From Lysobacter antibioticus (GTDB lineage: Bacteria > Pseudomonadota > Gammaproteobacteria > Xanthomonadales > Xanthomonadaceae), in contig NZ_JMTZ01000047.1 in assembly GCF_000731095.1 (NCBI RefSeq), positions 1 to 32,775 on the forward strand: 32,775 nt of DNA. The letters are read 5' to 3'. Within the stretch, counting starts at the first letter, position 1. Each line of letters begins with the position of its first letter. The position numbers and the translations under genes were made by a program. Of the stretch, positions 25,111 through 32,765 are shown one piece after another. The notes under the pieces are model-generated. The model was given only the letters and a program-made list of their open reading frames with translations. It had not been told where the DNA came from and ran no database searches.

Positions 25111-25782
25111 TCAATCGCCGCCGTCGTTGCCGTAATACATCAGCCCGATCTTGATGCGCTCGCGTCCCTGCGCTTTGCGGTGGCGGTTGCTGTCGCGCAG
25201 CGAGTACACGCAGCCGCAGTATTCCTGCTGATAGAACTGCTCGCGCTTGCTGATCTCGATCATGCGCTGGCTGCCGCCGGCCTTGCGCCAGTTGTAGTCC
25301 CAGTAGACCAGGCCCTCGTACGGCGCGGCGGCGCGGTGGCCGCTGCCGTTGATCTGCTCCATGTTCTTCCAGCGCGAGATGCCGAGCGAACTGGTGATGA
25401 CCGGAAAGCCGTGCTCGTGCGCATAAAGCGCGGTGCGCTCGAAGCGCATGTCGAAGCACATGGTGCAGCGGATGCCGCGCTCGGGTTCGTTCTCCATGCC
25501 CTTGGCGCGGGCGAACCAATGGTCGGTGTCGTAGTCGGCATTGACGAAGGGAACGCCGTGCTTCTGCGCGAAGCGGATGTTCTCTTCCTTACGCAGCTCG
25601 TACTCCTTCAGCGGATGGATGTTCGGGTTGTAGAAGAACACCGTGTAGTCGATCTGCGACTCGACGAAGGCTTCCATCAACTCGCCCGAGCACGGCGCGC
25701 AGCACGAGTGCAGCAGCAGCCTGCCGCCGTCGCCGGGCAGGCGCAGCCGCTCGCGGCCAGGGCTCAGCGTCGCTGCGCTCAC
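25111..25782 (-). CDS. queH: Epoxyqueuosine reductase QueH (cobalamin-independent)
   Basis: A 223-residue DUF208/QueH protein. It has the hallmark [18 protein letters not shown] (Cys27, Cys28, Cys31), then [20 protein letters not shown], the [16 protein letters not shown] motif (Cys106, Cys109), [11 protein letters not shown] and the terminal YCGCVYS pair (Cys189, Cys191). It reduces epoxyqueuosine to queuosine in the anticodon of tRNAs for Tyr, His, Asn and Asp. QueH replaces QueG, a cobalamin-dependent enzyme, and needs no B12. The start GTG 25782 overlaps the mmsB stop as GTGA, so it is translated with the catabolic operon. Its place under the B12-riboswitch leader is therefore meaningful. 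The long open frame further upstream is a shadow of mmsB. Confidence 0.93.
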   Translation of the reverse strand: MSAATLSPGRERLRLPGDGGRLLLHSCCAPCSGELMEAFVESQIDYTVFFYNPNIHPLKEYELRKEENIRFAQKHGVPFVNADYDTDHWFARAKGMENEPERGIRCTMCFDMRFERTALYAHEHGFPVITSSLGISRWKNMEQINGSGHRAAAPYEGLVYWDYNWRKAGGSQRMIEISKREQFYQQEYCGCVYSLRDSNRHRKAQGRERIKIGLMYYGNDGGD

Positions 25783-26669
25783 AGGTCTTTCGCCACCAGC
25801 TTGACCACGCTGGAGAAATCCAGGCCGCCGTGACCGGCGCGGCTGTTCATCGCGTACAGATTGCGCGCGAGTTCGCCCAGCGGGATCGAGGCGCCGCTGC
25901 TCATCGCTGCTTCCGCGGCCAGGCCGAGGTCCTTGAGCATGAGATCGTTGCCGAAGCCGCCGCTGTAGCCGCGCGAGGCCGGCGCGTTCTCGAGTACGCC
26001 CGGCCAGGGGTTGCAGACTTCCGTCGCCCAACTGCGGCTGGTGCTGACCGCCATCATCTGCGACAGCACTTTCGGGTCCAGCCCGTGCGCACTGCCGAGC
26101 GCGAGCGCTTCGCCGGTCGCGGCCATGATCACGCCGAGCGCCATGTTGTTGCACAGCTTGGCGACCTGGCCGGCGCCGCTGGCGCCGACGTGGAAGATGT
26201 TCTTGCCCATGGCCTGCAACAGCGGCCGTGCGCGTTCCAGCGCCGCGGCTTCGCCGCCGACGATGAAGGTCAACGTGCCGGCGGCCGCGCCGGCGGTGCC
26301 GCCGGACACCGGCGCATCGATCATCTGCAGGCCGCGCGCCGTCGCGGCCGCGGCGACTTTCTGCGCCGTGGCCGGGGCGATGGTGCTGCAATCGATGACC
26401 AACGCGCCCGCCGGCATCTGCGCGAGCAGGCCGGCATCGCCGAGGTAGAGACCTTCGACGTGCCGGCTCGCCGGCAGCATCGAGATCACCACCTCGGCAT
26501 CGACCACGGCATCGGCCGCGTCGATGGCGGCGTGGGCGCCGGCCACGACCGCGCCGGCGACGAGGGCCGGCGCGAGATCGAACACGCGCAGGCTGTGGCC
26601 GGCCTTGAGCAGGTTGGCGGCCATCGGCCCGCCCATATTGCCCAGGCCGATGAAAGCGATGCGGCTCAT
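25779..26669 (-). CDS. mmsB: 3-hydroxyisobutyrate dehydrogenase
   Basis: A 296-residue beta-hydroxyacid dehydrogenase of standard length. It has the NAD-binding [20 protein letters not shown], Asp31 at the end of strand 2 favouring NAD+, the substrate-binding [18 protein letters not shown] and the catalytic lysine in [13 protein letters not shown] (Lys171). It oxidises 3-hydroxyisobutyrate to methylmalonate semialdehyde in valine breakdown. Related enzymes also take 3-hydroxypropionate, which is the step needed in a propionate shunt. The ATG overlaps the preceding hydrolase stop (ATGA), and the stop overlaps queH. Confidence 0.94.
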   Translation of the reverse strand: MSRIAFIGLGNMGGPMAANLLKAGHSLRVFDLAPALVAGAVVAGAHAAIDAADAVVDAEVVISMLPASRHVEGLYLGDAGLLAQMPAGALVIDCSTIAPATAQKVAAAATARGLQMIDAPVSGGTAGAAAGTLTFIVGGEAAALERARPLLQAMGKNIFHVGASGAGQVAKLCNNMALGVIMAATGEALALGSAHGLDPKVLSQMMAVSTSRSWATEVCNPWPGVLENAPASRGYSGGFGNDLMLKDLGLAAEAAMSSGASIPLGELARNLYAMNSRAGHGGLDFSSVVKLVAKDL

Positions 26670-27838
26670 GCGGTGGTCTCCGTGAGGGCGCCCAGATCGG
26701 CGAGCGGGTGCGCCTGCGCCGGCCAGGGGGCGGTGAAGAAAGTTTCGGCCCAGGCCGGCGTGGCTTCGGTCAGGTGGGCCGGGTTCCAGCGCGGACTGCG
26801 GTCCTTGTCGATCAACAGGGCGCGGATGCCCTCGGCGAAATCGCCGTGCGCGGTGCAATGCAGGGATGCGGTGTATTCGAGACGAAAGGTGTCGGCGAGC
26901 GACAGCCCGGCGGCGCGGCGCTGCAACTCGTAACCGAGCCGGGCCGAGCCGGGTGCGCCGGCGGCGAGGGTCTTGCGCGCGTTCTGCAGCCAGGCGTCGT
27001 CGCTGTCGAGCGCGGCGATCGCTTCGACTACCGCGGGCAGATCGTCGTGCGCGCAGGCCGCGGCGATCGCGGCCGCGTGGTGCTGCAAAGGGCCGGGTGG
27101 GGCGGGTTCGGCGCAACCCTTCAGTACCGCGCTGAGCCGGCGCGCATCGTCGCCGTCGTCGGCCCAGTTCACCGCGGCGAGTGCGGCGTACACCGTTTCG
27201 CGTTGCGCTTCCGGCAGATAGTGATCGGCGAGGCCGGCATGGATCGCGTCGCCGGCGTTGAGCGGCGCGCCGGTCAAGGCCAGGAACAAGCCCGCGCGTT
27301 GCGGCACCCGGTTCAACAGCCAACTGCCGCCGACGTCCGGGTACAGGCCGACGGTGATTTCCGGAAACGCCAGCTTCGAGCGCTCGCTGACCACGCGGTG
27401 GCTGGCGCCGGCCATCAGGCCGATGCCGCCGCCCATGACGATGCCATGGCCCCAGCACAGCAGCGGCTTGGGATAGGTGTGGATGCGGTGGTCGAGCCGG
27501 TATTCGGTTTCGAAGAACTCGCGCGCGTGGACGTTGTCGCGGATGTCGCGGCTGCCGCTGGCGCGATGCTCCAGCATGCCGCGATACAGCCCGTGCAGGT
27601 CGCCGCCGGCGCAGAAGGCTTTCTCGCCCGCGCCTTGCAGCACGACCACGGCGACGGCGTCGTCCTGGGCCCAGGCCAGCAACTGCGCATCGAGCAGTTC
27701 GGCCATGGTCAGCGACAGGCCGTTCAAGGTCGCCGCTGCGTTCAAGGTGGCGAAGCCGATGCGGCGCCCGTTGGCGGTGCCGCGTTCTTCGAACAGGACC
27801 GGCGCGGCGACTGCTTCGTTTTCGAGCACGGCGTTCAT
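26666..27838 (-). CDS. 3-hydroxyisobutyryl-CoA hydrolase (enoyl-CoA hydratase/isomerase superfamily)
   Basis: A 390-residue crotonase-fold protein, longer than enoyl-CoA hydratases and typical of HIBCH enzymes. The oxyanion-hole motifs are [15 protein letters not shown] and [19 protein letters not shown]. The HIBCH signature [20 protein letters not shown] gives Glu160 and Asp168, the residues that match the catalytic pair in this family. It releases 3-hydroxyisobutyrate from its CoA ester; 3-hydroxypropionyl-CoA is a known alternative substrate of the family. The ATG overlaps the enoyl-CoA hydratase stop by ATGA. Confidence 0.92.
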   Translation of the reverse strand: MNAVLENEAVAAPVLFEERGTANGRRIGFATLNAAATLNGLSLTMAELLDAQLLAWAQDDAVAVVVLQGAGEKAFCAGGDLHGLYRGMLEHRASGSRDIRDNVHAREFFETEYRLDHRIHTYPKPLLCWGHGIVMGGGIGLMAGASHRVVSERSKLAFPEITVGLYPDVGGSWLLNRVPQRAGLFLALTGAPLNAGDAIHAGLADHYLPEAQRETVYAALAAVNWADDGDDARRLSAVLKGCAEPAPPGPLQHHAAAIAAACAHDDLPAVVEAIAALDSDDAWLQNARKTLAAGAPGSARLGYELQRRAAGLSLADTFRLEYTASLHCTAHGDFAEGIRALLIDKDRSPRWNPAHLTEATPAWAETFFTAPWPAQAHPLADLGALTETTA

Positions 27839-28644
27839 GCGTTCTTCCACTGCGGCGCGCGCTTTTCCAGGAAGGCGAGCACGCCCTCGGTCTGGTCGGC
27901 GCTGTCGAACAGATCGACGAAGGCCTCGCGCTCGCGCACCAGGGCGGTGTCGTGGCTCTGGCTGCGGGTGGCCTGGATCAGGGCCTTGCAGGCGGCGACG
28001 CTGGTCGGGCTCTGCTTCTCGGCCTGCTTGGCCCACTGCAGTGCGCGCGCCTTGGCTTCGCCCTTGCCGACCACCTCTTCGACCAGGCCGATGCGCAGGG
28101 CGGTGGCGGCGTCGACGCGTTCGCCGAGCAGCATCATCCGCTTGGCCCAGCCTTCGCCGACCAGACGCGGCAGGTGCTGGGTGCCGCCGGCGCAGGGCAG
28201 CAGGCCGACGGTGGCTTCGGGCAGGGCCAGTTGGGCCTGCTCCTCGACGATACGCAGATCGCAGGCGAGGGCGCATTCCAGCCCGCCGCCCATGGCGTAG
28301 CCGTTGATCGCGGCGATCGACACGCCGCGGAACGCGCTGAGGGTCTCGAAGGCTTCGCCGAAGCGGCGTGCGGCATCGCGCGCCAAGGCCTTGTCGCCGT
28401 CGGCGAACTGCTTCAGGTCGGCGCCGGCGGAGAAGAATTTCTCGCCTTCGCCGGTGACGACCAGGGCGTAGACCTCGCGGTCGGTATCGAGGTCGCGCAC
28501 CAGCTCGCGCAAGGCGGCGAGGCTGTCGCGGGTCCAGGTGTTGGCCGGGGGATTGCTCAGGGTGACGACGGCGGTGTGGCCGTCGATGTCGAGCTTCAGT
28601 CCGTCATAGACCTTCCCGGTGTGCTGCTTGTCGGCACGGCTCAT
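27835..28644 (-). CDS. Enoyl-CoA hydratase
   Basis: A 269-residue crotonase. Oxyanion-hole regions are EKFFSAGADLKQFADG and INGYAMGGGLECALACDLRI. The two catalytic glutamates are present, in GGGLE and in LPEATVGLLPCAGGTQHLPR. It hydrates methacrylyl-CoA in valine breakdown and could hydrate acrylyl-CoA. It sits between the acyl-CoA dehydrogenase and the hydrolase with 4-base overlaps on both sides, matching pathway order. Confidence 0.92.
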   Translation of the reverse strand: MSRADKQHTGKVYDGLKLDIDGHTAVVTLSNPPANTWTRDSLAALRELVRDLDTDREVYALVVTGEGEKFFSAGADLKQFADGDKALARDAARRFGEAFETLSAFRGVSIAAINGYAMGGGLECALACDLRIVEEQAQLALPEATVGLLPCAGGTQHLPRLVGEGWAKRMMLLGERVDAATALRIGLVEEVVGKGEAKARALQWAKQAEKQSPTSVAACKALIQATRSQSHDTALVREREAFVDLFDSADQTEGVLAFLEKRAPQWKNA

Positions 28645-29831
28645 CGCAATTCCTCTTCGGTGTTCAGCAGATGGCGCGCAATGATCACGCGCATGATTTC
28701 GTTGGTGCCTTCCAGGATCTGGTGCACGCGGCAGTCGCGCAGCAGCCGCTCGATCGGGTACTCGCGCATATAGCCGTAGCCGCCGTGGATTTGCAGGGCC
28801 TCGTTGCAGATGGCGAAGCCGGCATCGGTGGCGAAGCGCTTGGCCATCGCGCACCAGACGATGGCGTCGGCGCTGCCGGCATCGAGCTTGCGCGCCGCGG
28901 TATGCACCATCTGCCGCGCCGCGACCAGTTGCGTGGCCATGTCGGCGAGCTTGAACTGCAGCGCCTGGAACTCGGCGAGCGGTTTGCCGAACTGGCGCCG
29001 TTCGCCGAGGTAACGACGTGCGGCGTCGAGTGCGCCCTGGGCCGCGCCGAGCGAGCACGCGGCGATGTTGAGGCGGCCGCCGTCGAGGCCTTTCATGGCG
29101 ATCTTGAAACCGTCGCCTTCGCCAGCGAGCAGATGCGCGGCCGGCACCCGCACGTTGTCGAACACCACGCCGCGCGTGGGCTGGCTGTTCCAGCCGAGTT
29201 TTTCTTCTTTGCGCCCATAGGCGATGCCGGCGCTGTCGGCCGGCACCGCGAACGCGCTGATGCCGCGTGCGCCGTCGCCGCCGGTGCGCGCCATCACCAC
29301 CAGCATGTCGGTGGCGCCGGCCCCGGAAATGAAGGCCTTGGCGCCGTTGATCAGGTAATGATCGCCGTCGCGTTCGGCGCGGGTGCGCAGGGATGCGGCA
29401 TCGGAACCGGCGCCGGGTTCGGTCAGGCAGTACGAGGCCAGGCATTCGCCGCTGGCGAGCCGAGGCCCCCAGAGGTCGCGCACGGCGAGCGAAGCGTGCG
29501 CGGTCAGCATCCAGGTGGCCATGTTGTGGATGCTGATGAAGGCCGCCGTGGACGGATCGAGCGCGGCCAGTTCCTCGAACACGACCACCGCATCGAGCCG
29601 GGTCAGGCCCGAGCCGCCGGCGGCTTCGTCGACGTACAAGCCGCAGAACCCGAGCTCGCCGGCCTTGCCGATGGCCTCGCGCGGGAAGATGCCTTGCGCG
29701 TCCCAGTGCGCCGCGTGCGGCGCCAGTTCGGCCAGGGCGAAATCGCGCGCGGCCTCGCGGAAGGCGAGCTGGTCTTCGCCGAGCTGCGATGGCGGTGGAC
29801 TGACCGCCTGCAGGTTCATGACGGCGGCCAT
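28641..29831 (-). CDS. Acyl-CoA dehydrogenase (isobutyryl-CoA-type)
   Basis: A 396-residue FAD enzyme. It has CLTEPGAGSDAASLRTRAE and FISGAGATDMLVVMART in the central flavin region, then GRLNIAACSLGAAQGALDAA, RRQFGKPLAEFQALQFKLADM and the C-terminal QIHGGYGYMREYPIERLLRD. The catalytic base is in VHQILEGTNEIMR (Glu374), the position used by short-chain and isobutyryl-CoA (ACAD8-like) dehydrogenases. It oxidises isobutyryl-CoA to methacrylyl-CoA, and activity on propionyl-CoA to acrylyl-CoA would fit the shunt model. The ATG 29831 shares one base with the mmsA stop (TGATG); an alternative ATG is 12 bases downstream. Confidence 0.92.
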   Translation of the reverse strand: MAAVMNLQAVSPPPSQLGEDQLAFREAARDFALAELAPHAAHWDAQGIFPREAIGKAGELGFCGLYVDEAAGGSGLTRLDAVVVFEELAALDPSTAAFISIHNMATWMLTAHASLAVRDLWGPRLASGECLASYCLTEPGAGSDAASLRTRAERDGDHYLINGAKAFISGAGATDMLVVMARTGGDGARGISAFAVPADSAGIAYGRKEEKLGWNSQPTRGVVFDNVRVPAAHLLAGEGDGFKIAMKGLDGGRLNIAACSLGAAQGALDAARRYLGERRQFGKPLAEFQALQFKLADMATQLVAARQMVHTAARKLDAGSADAIVWCAMAKRFATDAGFAICNEALQIHGGYGYMREYPIERLLRDCRVHQILEGTNEIMRVIIARHLLNTEEELR

Positions 29832-31354
29832 CACTTCAGACTGATCGTGGTGTTGACGCCGTGGCCGAGCGTGTCGTCGTCGAACCAACGCGCGGTGACC
29901 GTCTTGGTCTGGGTATAGAACATCACCACTTGCTTGCCGTAGGGACCGAGGTCGCCGAGCTTGGAGGCGCGCGAGCCGGTGAACGAGAACAGCGGCACCG
30001 GCACCGGGATCGGCACGTTGATGCCGACCTGGCCGACGTCGATGTCTTCCTGGAAGCGGCGCGCGGCCGCGCCGGACTGGGTGAACAGAGCGGTGCCGTT
30101 GCCGTTGGGGTTGGCGTTGATCAGCTCGATCGCGGCTTCCAGAGTGTCGGCGGCGAGCACGATCAGTACCGGGCCGAAGATCTCTTCGTCGTAGATGCGC
30201 ATGCCGGGCTCGACGCCGGAGAAGATGGTCGGGCCGACGAAGTTGCCGCGCTCGAAACCCGGCACGGACGGCTTGCGGCCGTCGAGTTCGAGCCTTGCGC
30301 CTTGCTCGACCCCGGAGGCGATCATGCTTTCGACGCGTTCGCGCGCGGCGCAGGAAATTACCGGGCCGACATCGGTGCCGGGCTCGGTGCCGGCATTGAC
30401 CTTGAGCGTGCGCGCCTTGGCGACCAGCTCGGGAATCCAGGCCTGCGCTTCGCCGACCAGCACCGCGGTGGAGGCGGCCATGCAGCGTTGGCCGGCGGCG
30501 CCGAACGCGGCGCCGGCGAGGGCGTTGAGGGTTTGCTCCTTGTTGGCGTCGGGCAGCACCACCGCGTGATTCTTCGCGCCCATCATGCACTGCACGCGCT
30601 TGCCCGCCAGCGAAGCGCGGTGGTAGACATGGGTGCCGACCTTGGTCGAGCCGACGAAGGACACCGCCTTGATGTCGGGGTGGTCGCAGATCGCATTGAC
30701 CACGTCTTCGCCGCCGTGGACGACGTTGAGCACGCCCTTGGGCACGCCAGCCTGCAGCGCCAGCTCGACCAGGCGCATCGTCACCAGCGGGTCCTGTTCG
30801 GACGGCTTGAGCACGAAGGTGTTGCCGGTGGCGATGGCCATCGGGAACATCCACAGCGGAATCATCGCCGGGAAGTTGAACGGGGTGATGCCGGCGCAGA
30901 CGCCGAGCGGTTGCAACAGGGTGTAGGTGTCGACGCCGCCGGCGACGTTGTTGGCCAACTCGCCGAGTTGCAGGTTGCCGATCGCCGCTGCGTGCTCGAC
31001 CACTTCCAGGCCGCGGAATACGTCGCCTTCGGCGTCGGCCAGGGTCTTGCCTTGTTCGGCGGTGAGGATCGCGGCGAGCTCGCCCATGTGCTCGCGGATC
31101 AGTTGCTGGTACTTGAGGAAGATGCGCGCGCGCGCGCCGATCGGGGTCTTGCGCCAGCTCTTGAAGGCCTGGTGCGCCGAACGTACCGCGGCGTCGACTT
31201 CGTCCGCGGTCGCGAACGGCACCCGCGCCAGCACCGCCTGCGTGGCGGGGTTGACGACATCGCGCCATTGTTCGGATCGGGATTCGACGAATGCACCGTC
31301 GATCAGCAGCTTGACCGTCGCGACTTCGGTCGCGACGCGATTCATATCGTTCAT
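29831..31354 (-). CDS. mmsA: Methylmalonate-semialdehyde dehydrogenase (CoA-acylating)
   Basis: A 507-residue aldehyde dehydrogenase of the MmsA/IolA branch. It has the NAD-binding [20 protein letters not shown] and [13 protein letters not shown], and [13 protein letters not shown], with the Asn replacing the usual ALDH glutamate as in MmsA. The catalytic cysteine is in [11 protein letters not shown] (Cys291). It converts methylmalonate semialdehyde to propionyl-CoA and CO2; members also convert malonate semialdehyde to acetyl-CoA, the last step of a propionate shunt. ATG 31354 has GGAG 8 bases upstream, which can be hidden in a 6-bp stem. It is the first gene of the operon, with a cobalamin riboswitch in its leader. 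Confidence 0.95.
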   Translation of the reverse strand: MNDMNRVATEVATVKLLIDGAFVESRSEQWRDVVNPATQAVLARVPFATADEVDAAVRSAHQAFKSWRKTPIGARARIFLKYQQLIREHMGELAAILTAEQGKTLADAEGDVFRGLEVVEHAAAIGNLQLGELANNVAGGVDTYTLLQPLGVCAGITPFNFPAMIPLWMFPMAIATGNTFVLKPSEQDPLVTMRLVELALQAGVPKGVLNVVHGGEDVVNAICDHPDIKAVSFVGSTKVGTHVYHRASLAGKRVQCMMGAKNHAVVLPDANKEQTLNALAGAAFGAAGQRCMAASTAVLVGEAQAWIPELVAKARTLKVNAGTEPGTDVGPVISCAARERVESMIASGVEQGARLELDGRKPSVPGFERGNFVGPTIFSGVEPGMRIYDEEIFGPVLIVLAADTLEAAIELINANPNGNGTALFTQSGAAARRFQEDIDVGQVGINVPIPVPVPLFSFTGSRASKLGDLGPYGKQVVMFYTQTKTVTARWFDDDTLGHGVNTTISLK

Positions 31355-31361
31355 TGTTTCA

Positions 31362-31400
31362 GCTCCGTGTCGCTCACCCGCGTGACGGGGATTGCGGAGC
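31362..31400 (-). promoter_or_regulatory. Hairpin that sequesters the mmsA ribosome site
   Basis: On the minus strand GCTCCG (31400-31395) pairs perfectly with CGGAGC (31367-31362), and the latter contains the GGAG of mmsA. The loop holds a smaller TCAC/GTGA stem. Such ribosome-site masking is the usual expression platform of translational cobalamin riboswitches in proteobacteria. How the aptamer state changes this stem is not visible by eye. Confidence 0.6.
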
Positions 31401-31444
31401 AAGACAAGTCGGTTCCACGCAACGGACATCCGCGTCGAGCCAGC

Positions 31445-31478
31445 CCGTCCGGTTGCCCACCGCAACACCCGAGGACGG
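31445..31478 (-). other. Two-part hairpin in the mmsA leader
   Basis: CCGTCC and GGACGG (31445-31450 with 31473-31478) form an outer stem, with GTTGC/GCAAC (31452-31456 with 31462-31466) inside. It lies between aptamer and ribosome site, overlaps the neighbouring palindrome by 2 bases and could therefore form as an alternative to it. Confidence 0.5.
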
Positions 31479-31494
31479 CATCGCATGCGATGCC
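31477..31494. promoter_or_regulatory. 18-base perfect palindrome just after the aptamer
   Basis: GGCATCGCATGCGATGCC is its own reverse complement. As RNA it gives a 7-bp stem with a CATG loop directly after the aptamer's closing helix. As DNA it could be an operator for a dimeric regulator. Either reading is possible. Confidence 0.5.
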
Positions 31495-31495
31495 C

Positions 31496-31693
31496 GCCAC
31501 TGGCCGGTCTCCGGGCTTGCGAGCGATGCGGAGCGATCCGCATCACCCCGACACCTTCCCGCGAAATCGCAGTGGTATTGAGTCGGGTGTTCTCGCCTAC
31601 CGTTGCGGGGGCAGCGCCGGAATGGAGTCTGTCGACTCGCACCGGCTTCCCGTTTCACCCTGCTCGCCGGTACGGCGGCAGGACACCTGTGGC
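31496..31693 (-). ncRNA. Cobalamin (B12) riboswitch in the mmsA leader
   Basis: Read on the minus strand, the conserved cobalamin aptamer blocks appear in the right order and spacing. They are ACAGGTG (about 31690), GGGAAGCCGGTGCGAGTC (31651-31634), CCGGCGCTGCCCCCGCAACG (from 31620), CCACTG then CGCGGGAAGG (31575-31553), and AGCCCGGAGACCGGCC (31517-31502). The P5 stem GAGTC/GACTC and a 7-bp stem GATGCGG/CCGCATC between the last blocks fit the fold. GCCAC (31693-31689) and GTGGC (31500-31496) can close the structure. It lies about 130 bases before the mmsA ribosome site with no gene between. These riboswitches usually turn genes off when adenosylcobalamin or a related corrinoid binds. Confidence 0.93.
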
Positions 31694-31699
31694 CGGCGG

Positions 31700-31728
31700 A
31701 GTGTAGGCGTCGGATCGAAAGCGGACAA
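31700..31728 (-). promoter_or_regulatory. Sigma70-like promoter of the riboswitch-mmsA operon
   Basis: On the minus strand TTGTCC (31728-31723) and TACACT (31705-31700) are 17 bases apart, each matching 4/6 of consensus. The predicted start site, about 31693, falls on the first base of the aptamer's closing stem, which supports the call. Confidence 0.5.
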
Positions 31729-32209
31729 GCTGCGCTGCGCAAAGCTGCGCGCTCGCTCGCACGACAGCGTGGTCGGATTGCTTCGAACGCCGCATTCATC
31801 TTGTCGTCGCGCGGATGTGTGACGCCTCTGCACGGCACCGCACCACGGCGAATGGGATGCATCGCGACGAATGCGCCCTGTTCGCTTGCTTGCGTAGGAG
31901 ATCGCGTTCGCCTGTGTGCGATGCTCGGGCGAAACGCCGGGCATCGCTCGATACTGTGATGGGCAGCGTGTATTCCTGGAAACGATGCGGGCGAAATGAC
32001 TGGTGCGGCGGGGGCTGCTGTGACCAGGGGCATCCGGATCGGCATGGGCGTATCGCCACGATGGGGAGCATCGGTGGTGGTGGATGGGTTGGTCGTCGAG
32101 CGCCGGCGCTGAAGCATCCCGCGGGCAGTGGCCGCTCGGGTGACATTCGCATGCCGTTGCAAGATCATGGCGAGAGCGCAATACGGCATTCCTGAAGGAG
32201 CGGCACCCG
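31729..32209. other. About 480 bases without a convincing gene
   Basis: The stretch lies between the riboswitch promoter and the small plus-strand gene. Several frames are open but are Arg/Ser/His-rich, lack domains and disagree with local codon use. No strong dyad, terminator or RNA fold is visible. It probably includes the promoter of the downstream small gene. Confidence 0.5.
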
Positions 32210-32458
32210 ATGACCAACCGTGAACGACGCAACGGCACCGAGCAGGCCAGTGCCGTGGCCTTGCGCGCAGGGCTGACCCGCGAGCAACTGGACGCGTTGA
32301 CGACCCTGGAGCATTTCCGCTGGGAACTGCGTTTCGTTCGGCGGCCGCTGTTCCTGGAGCCGATTCCGGTGGTATTCCATCCCGATGGCGAGCGTTACGC
32401 GGTGTTGGAGGCGGATGGTTCGCTCAATGAGAACCCGGGGTTCGAGATACGCCGCTGA
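32210..32458 (+). CDS. Small conserved-looking protein of unknown function
   Basis: An 82-residue protein. The ATG follows GAAGGAG with 8 bases of spacing. The product is soluble, with an EQLDALTTLEHFRWELRFVR helix followed by a beta-hairpin-like PLFLEPIPVVFHPDGERYAV segment and a polar tail (LEADGSLNENPGFEIRR). Codon use matches the real genes of the window. I do not recognise a family. It has no visible operon partner in the window. Confidence 0.75.
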   Translation: MTNRERRNGTEQASAVALRAGLTREQLDALTTLEHFRWELRFVRRPLFLEPIPVVFHPDGERYAVLEADGSLNENPGFEIRR

Positions 32459-32517
32459 GGGGTTGCCGGTGGCGCGGGTTGGTTCGTGTTCGTGGCATCG
32501 CGGTGGGGGCTCTGAGG

Positions 32518-32547
32518 GTAGGAGCGGCGCGAGCCGCGACCGCGGGA
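32518..32547 (+). repeat. REP-like repeat GTAGGAGCGGCGCGAGCCGC
   Basis: GTAGGAGC leads into a GCGGC-GCGA-GCCGC hairpin (32524-32537) and a CGACCGCGGG tail. This is the shape of the REP elements scattered between genes in Xanthomonadaceae and pseudomonads, which are moved by RAYT transposases. Confidence 0.75.
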
Positions 32548-32604
32548 TACGCAGTCGTCGCAGCTGAGGTGTCGTCTATCGAAGCGGCGTGTCTTCGCGA
32601 AGAT

Positions 32605-32651
32605 TAGGAGCGGCGCCCTACTGGATTTCCTTCGGTCACAAGCCGCCGCTC
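32605..32651. repeat. Second, degenerate REP-like copy as a large inverted repeat
   Basis: TAGGAGCGGCGC (32606-32617) repeats the start of the preceding element. GAGCGGCG (32608-32615) has a perfect inverted partner CGCCGCTC at 32644-32651 across about 28 bases. Together with the first copy this may form a REP doublet. Confidence 0.55.
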
Positions 32652-32727
32652 TGCTTGCCGCTGCAGCGCTTCTTACCGTAGAGCGTTGAACATCAAGGTC
32701 TAAAGCTTCCGTCCGCTAGCGCGGCCG

Positions 32728-32765
32728 GGTTACTTTCTTTTGCTAAGCCCAAAAGAAAGGTAACC
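32728..32765. repeat. Long A/T-rich inverted repeat at the window edge
   Basis: GGTTA-CTTTCTTTTG (32728-32742) pairs with CAAAAGAAAG-G-TAACC (32750-32765): 15 base pairs with a single bulged G around a 7-base loop. The A/T-rich arms contrast with the surrounding high-GC DNA. It resembles repeated intergenic hairpins of Xanthomonadaceae genomes and could also end transcription. The element may continue past the window. Confidence 0.7.

Noticed and set aside
31502-31693. The riboswitch as a relic belonging to a lost btuB-type gene
   Set aside because: The aptamer, promoter and ribosome-site stem are all intact and lead straight into mmsA, and the operon content (QueH, shunt enzymes) fits B12 control. 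A comparison with relatives would settle it.
31374-32238. Long minus-strand frames of 213 and 271 codons upstream of mmsA
   Set aside because: They run through the cobalamin riboswitch and its promoter, and their products are Arg/Pro/His-rich without domains.
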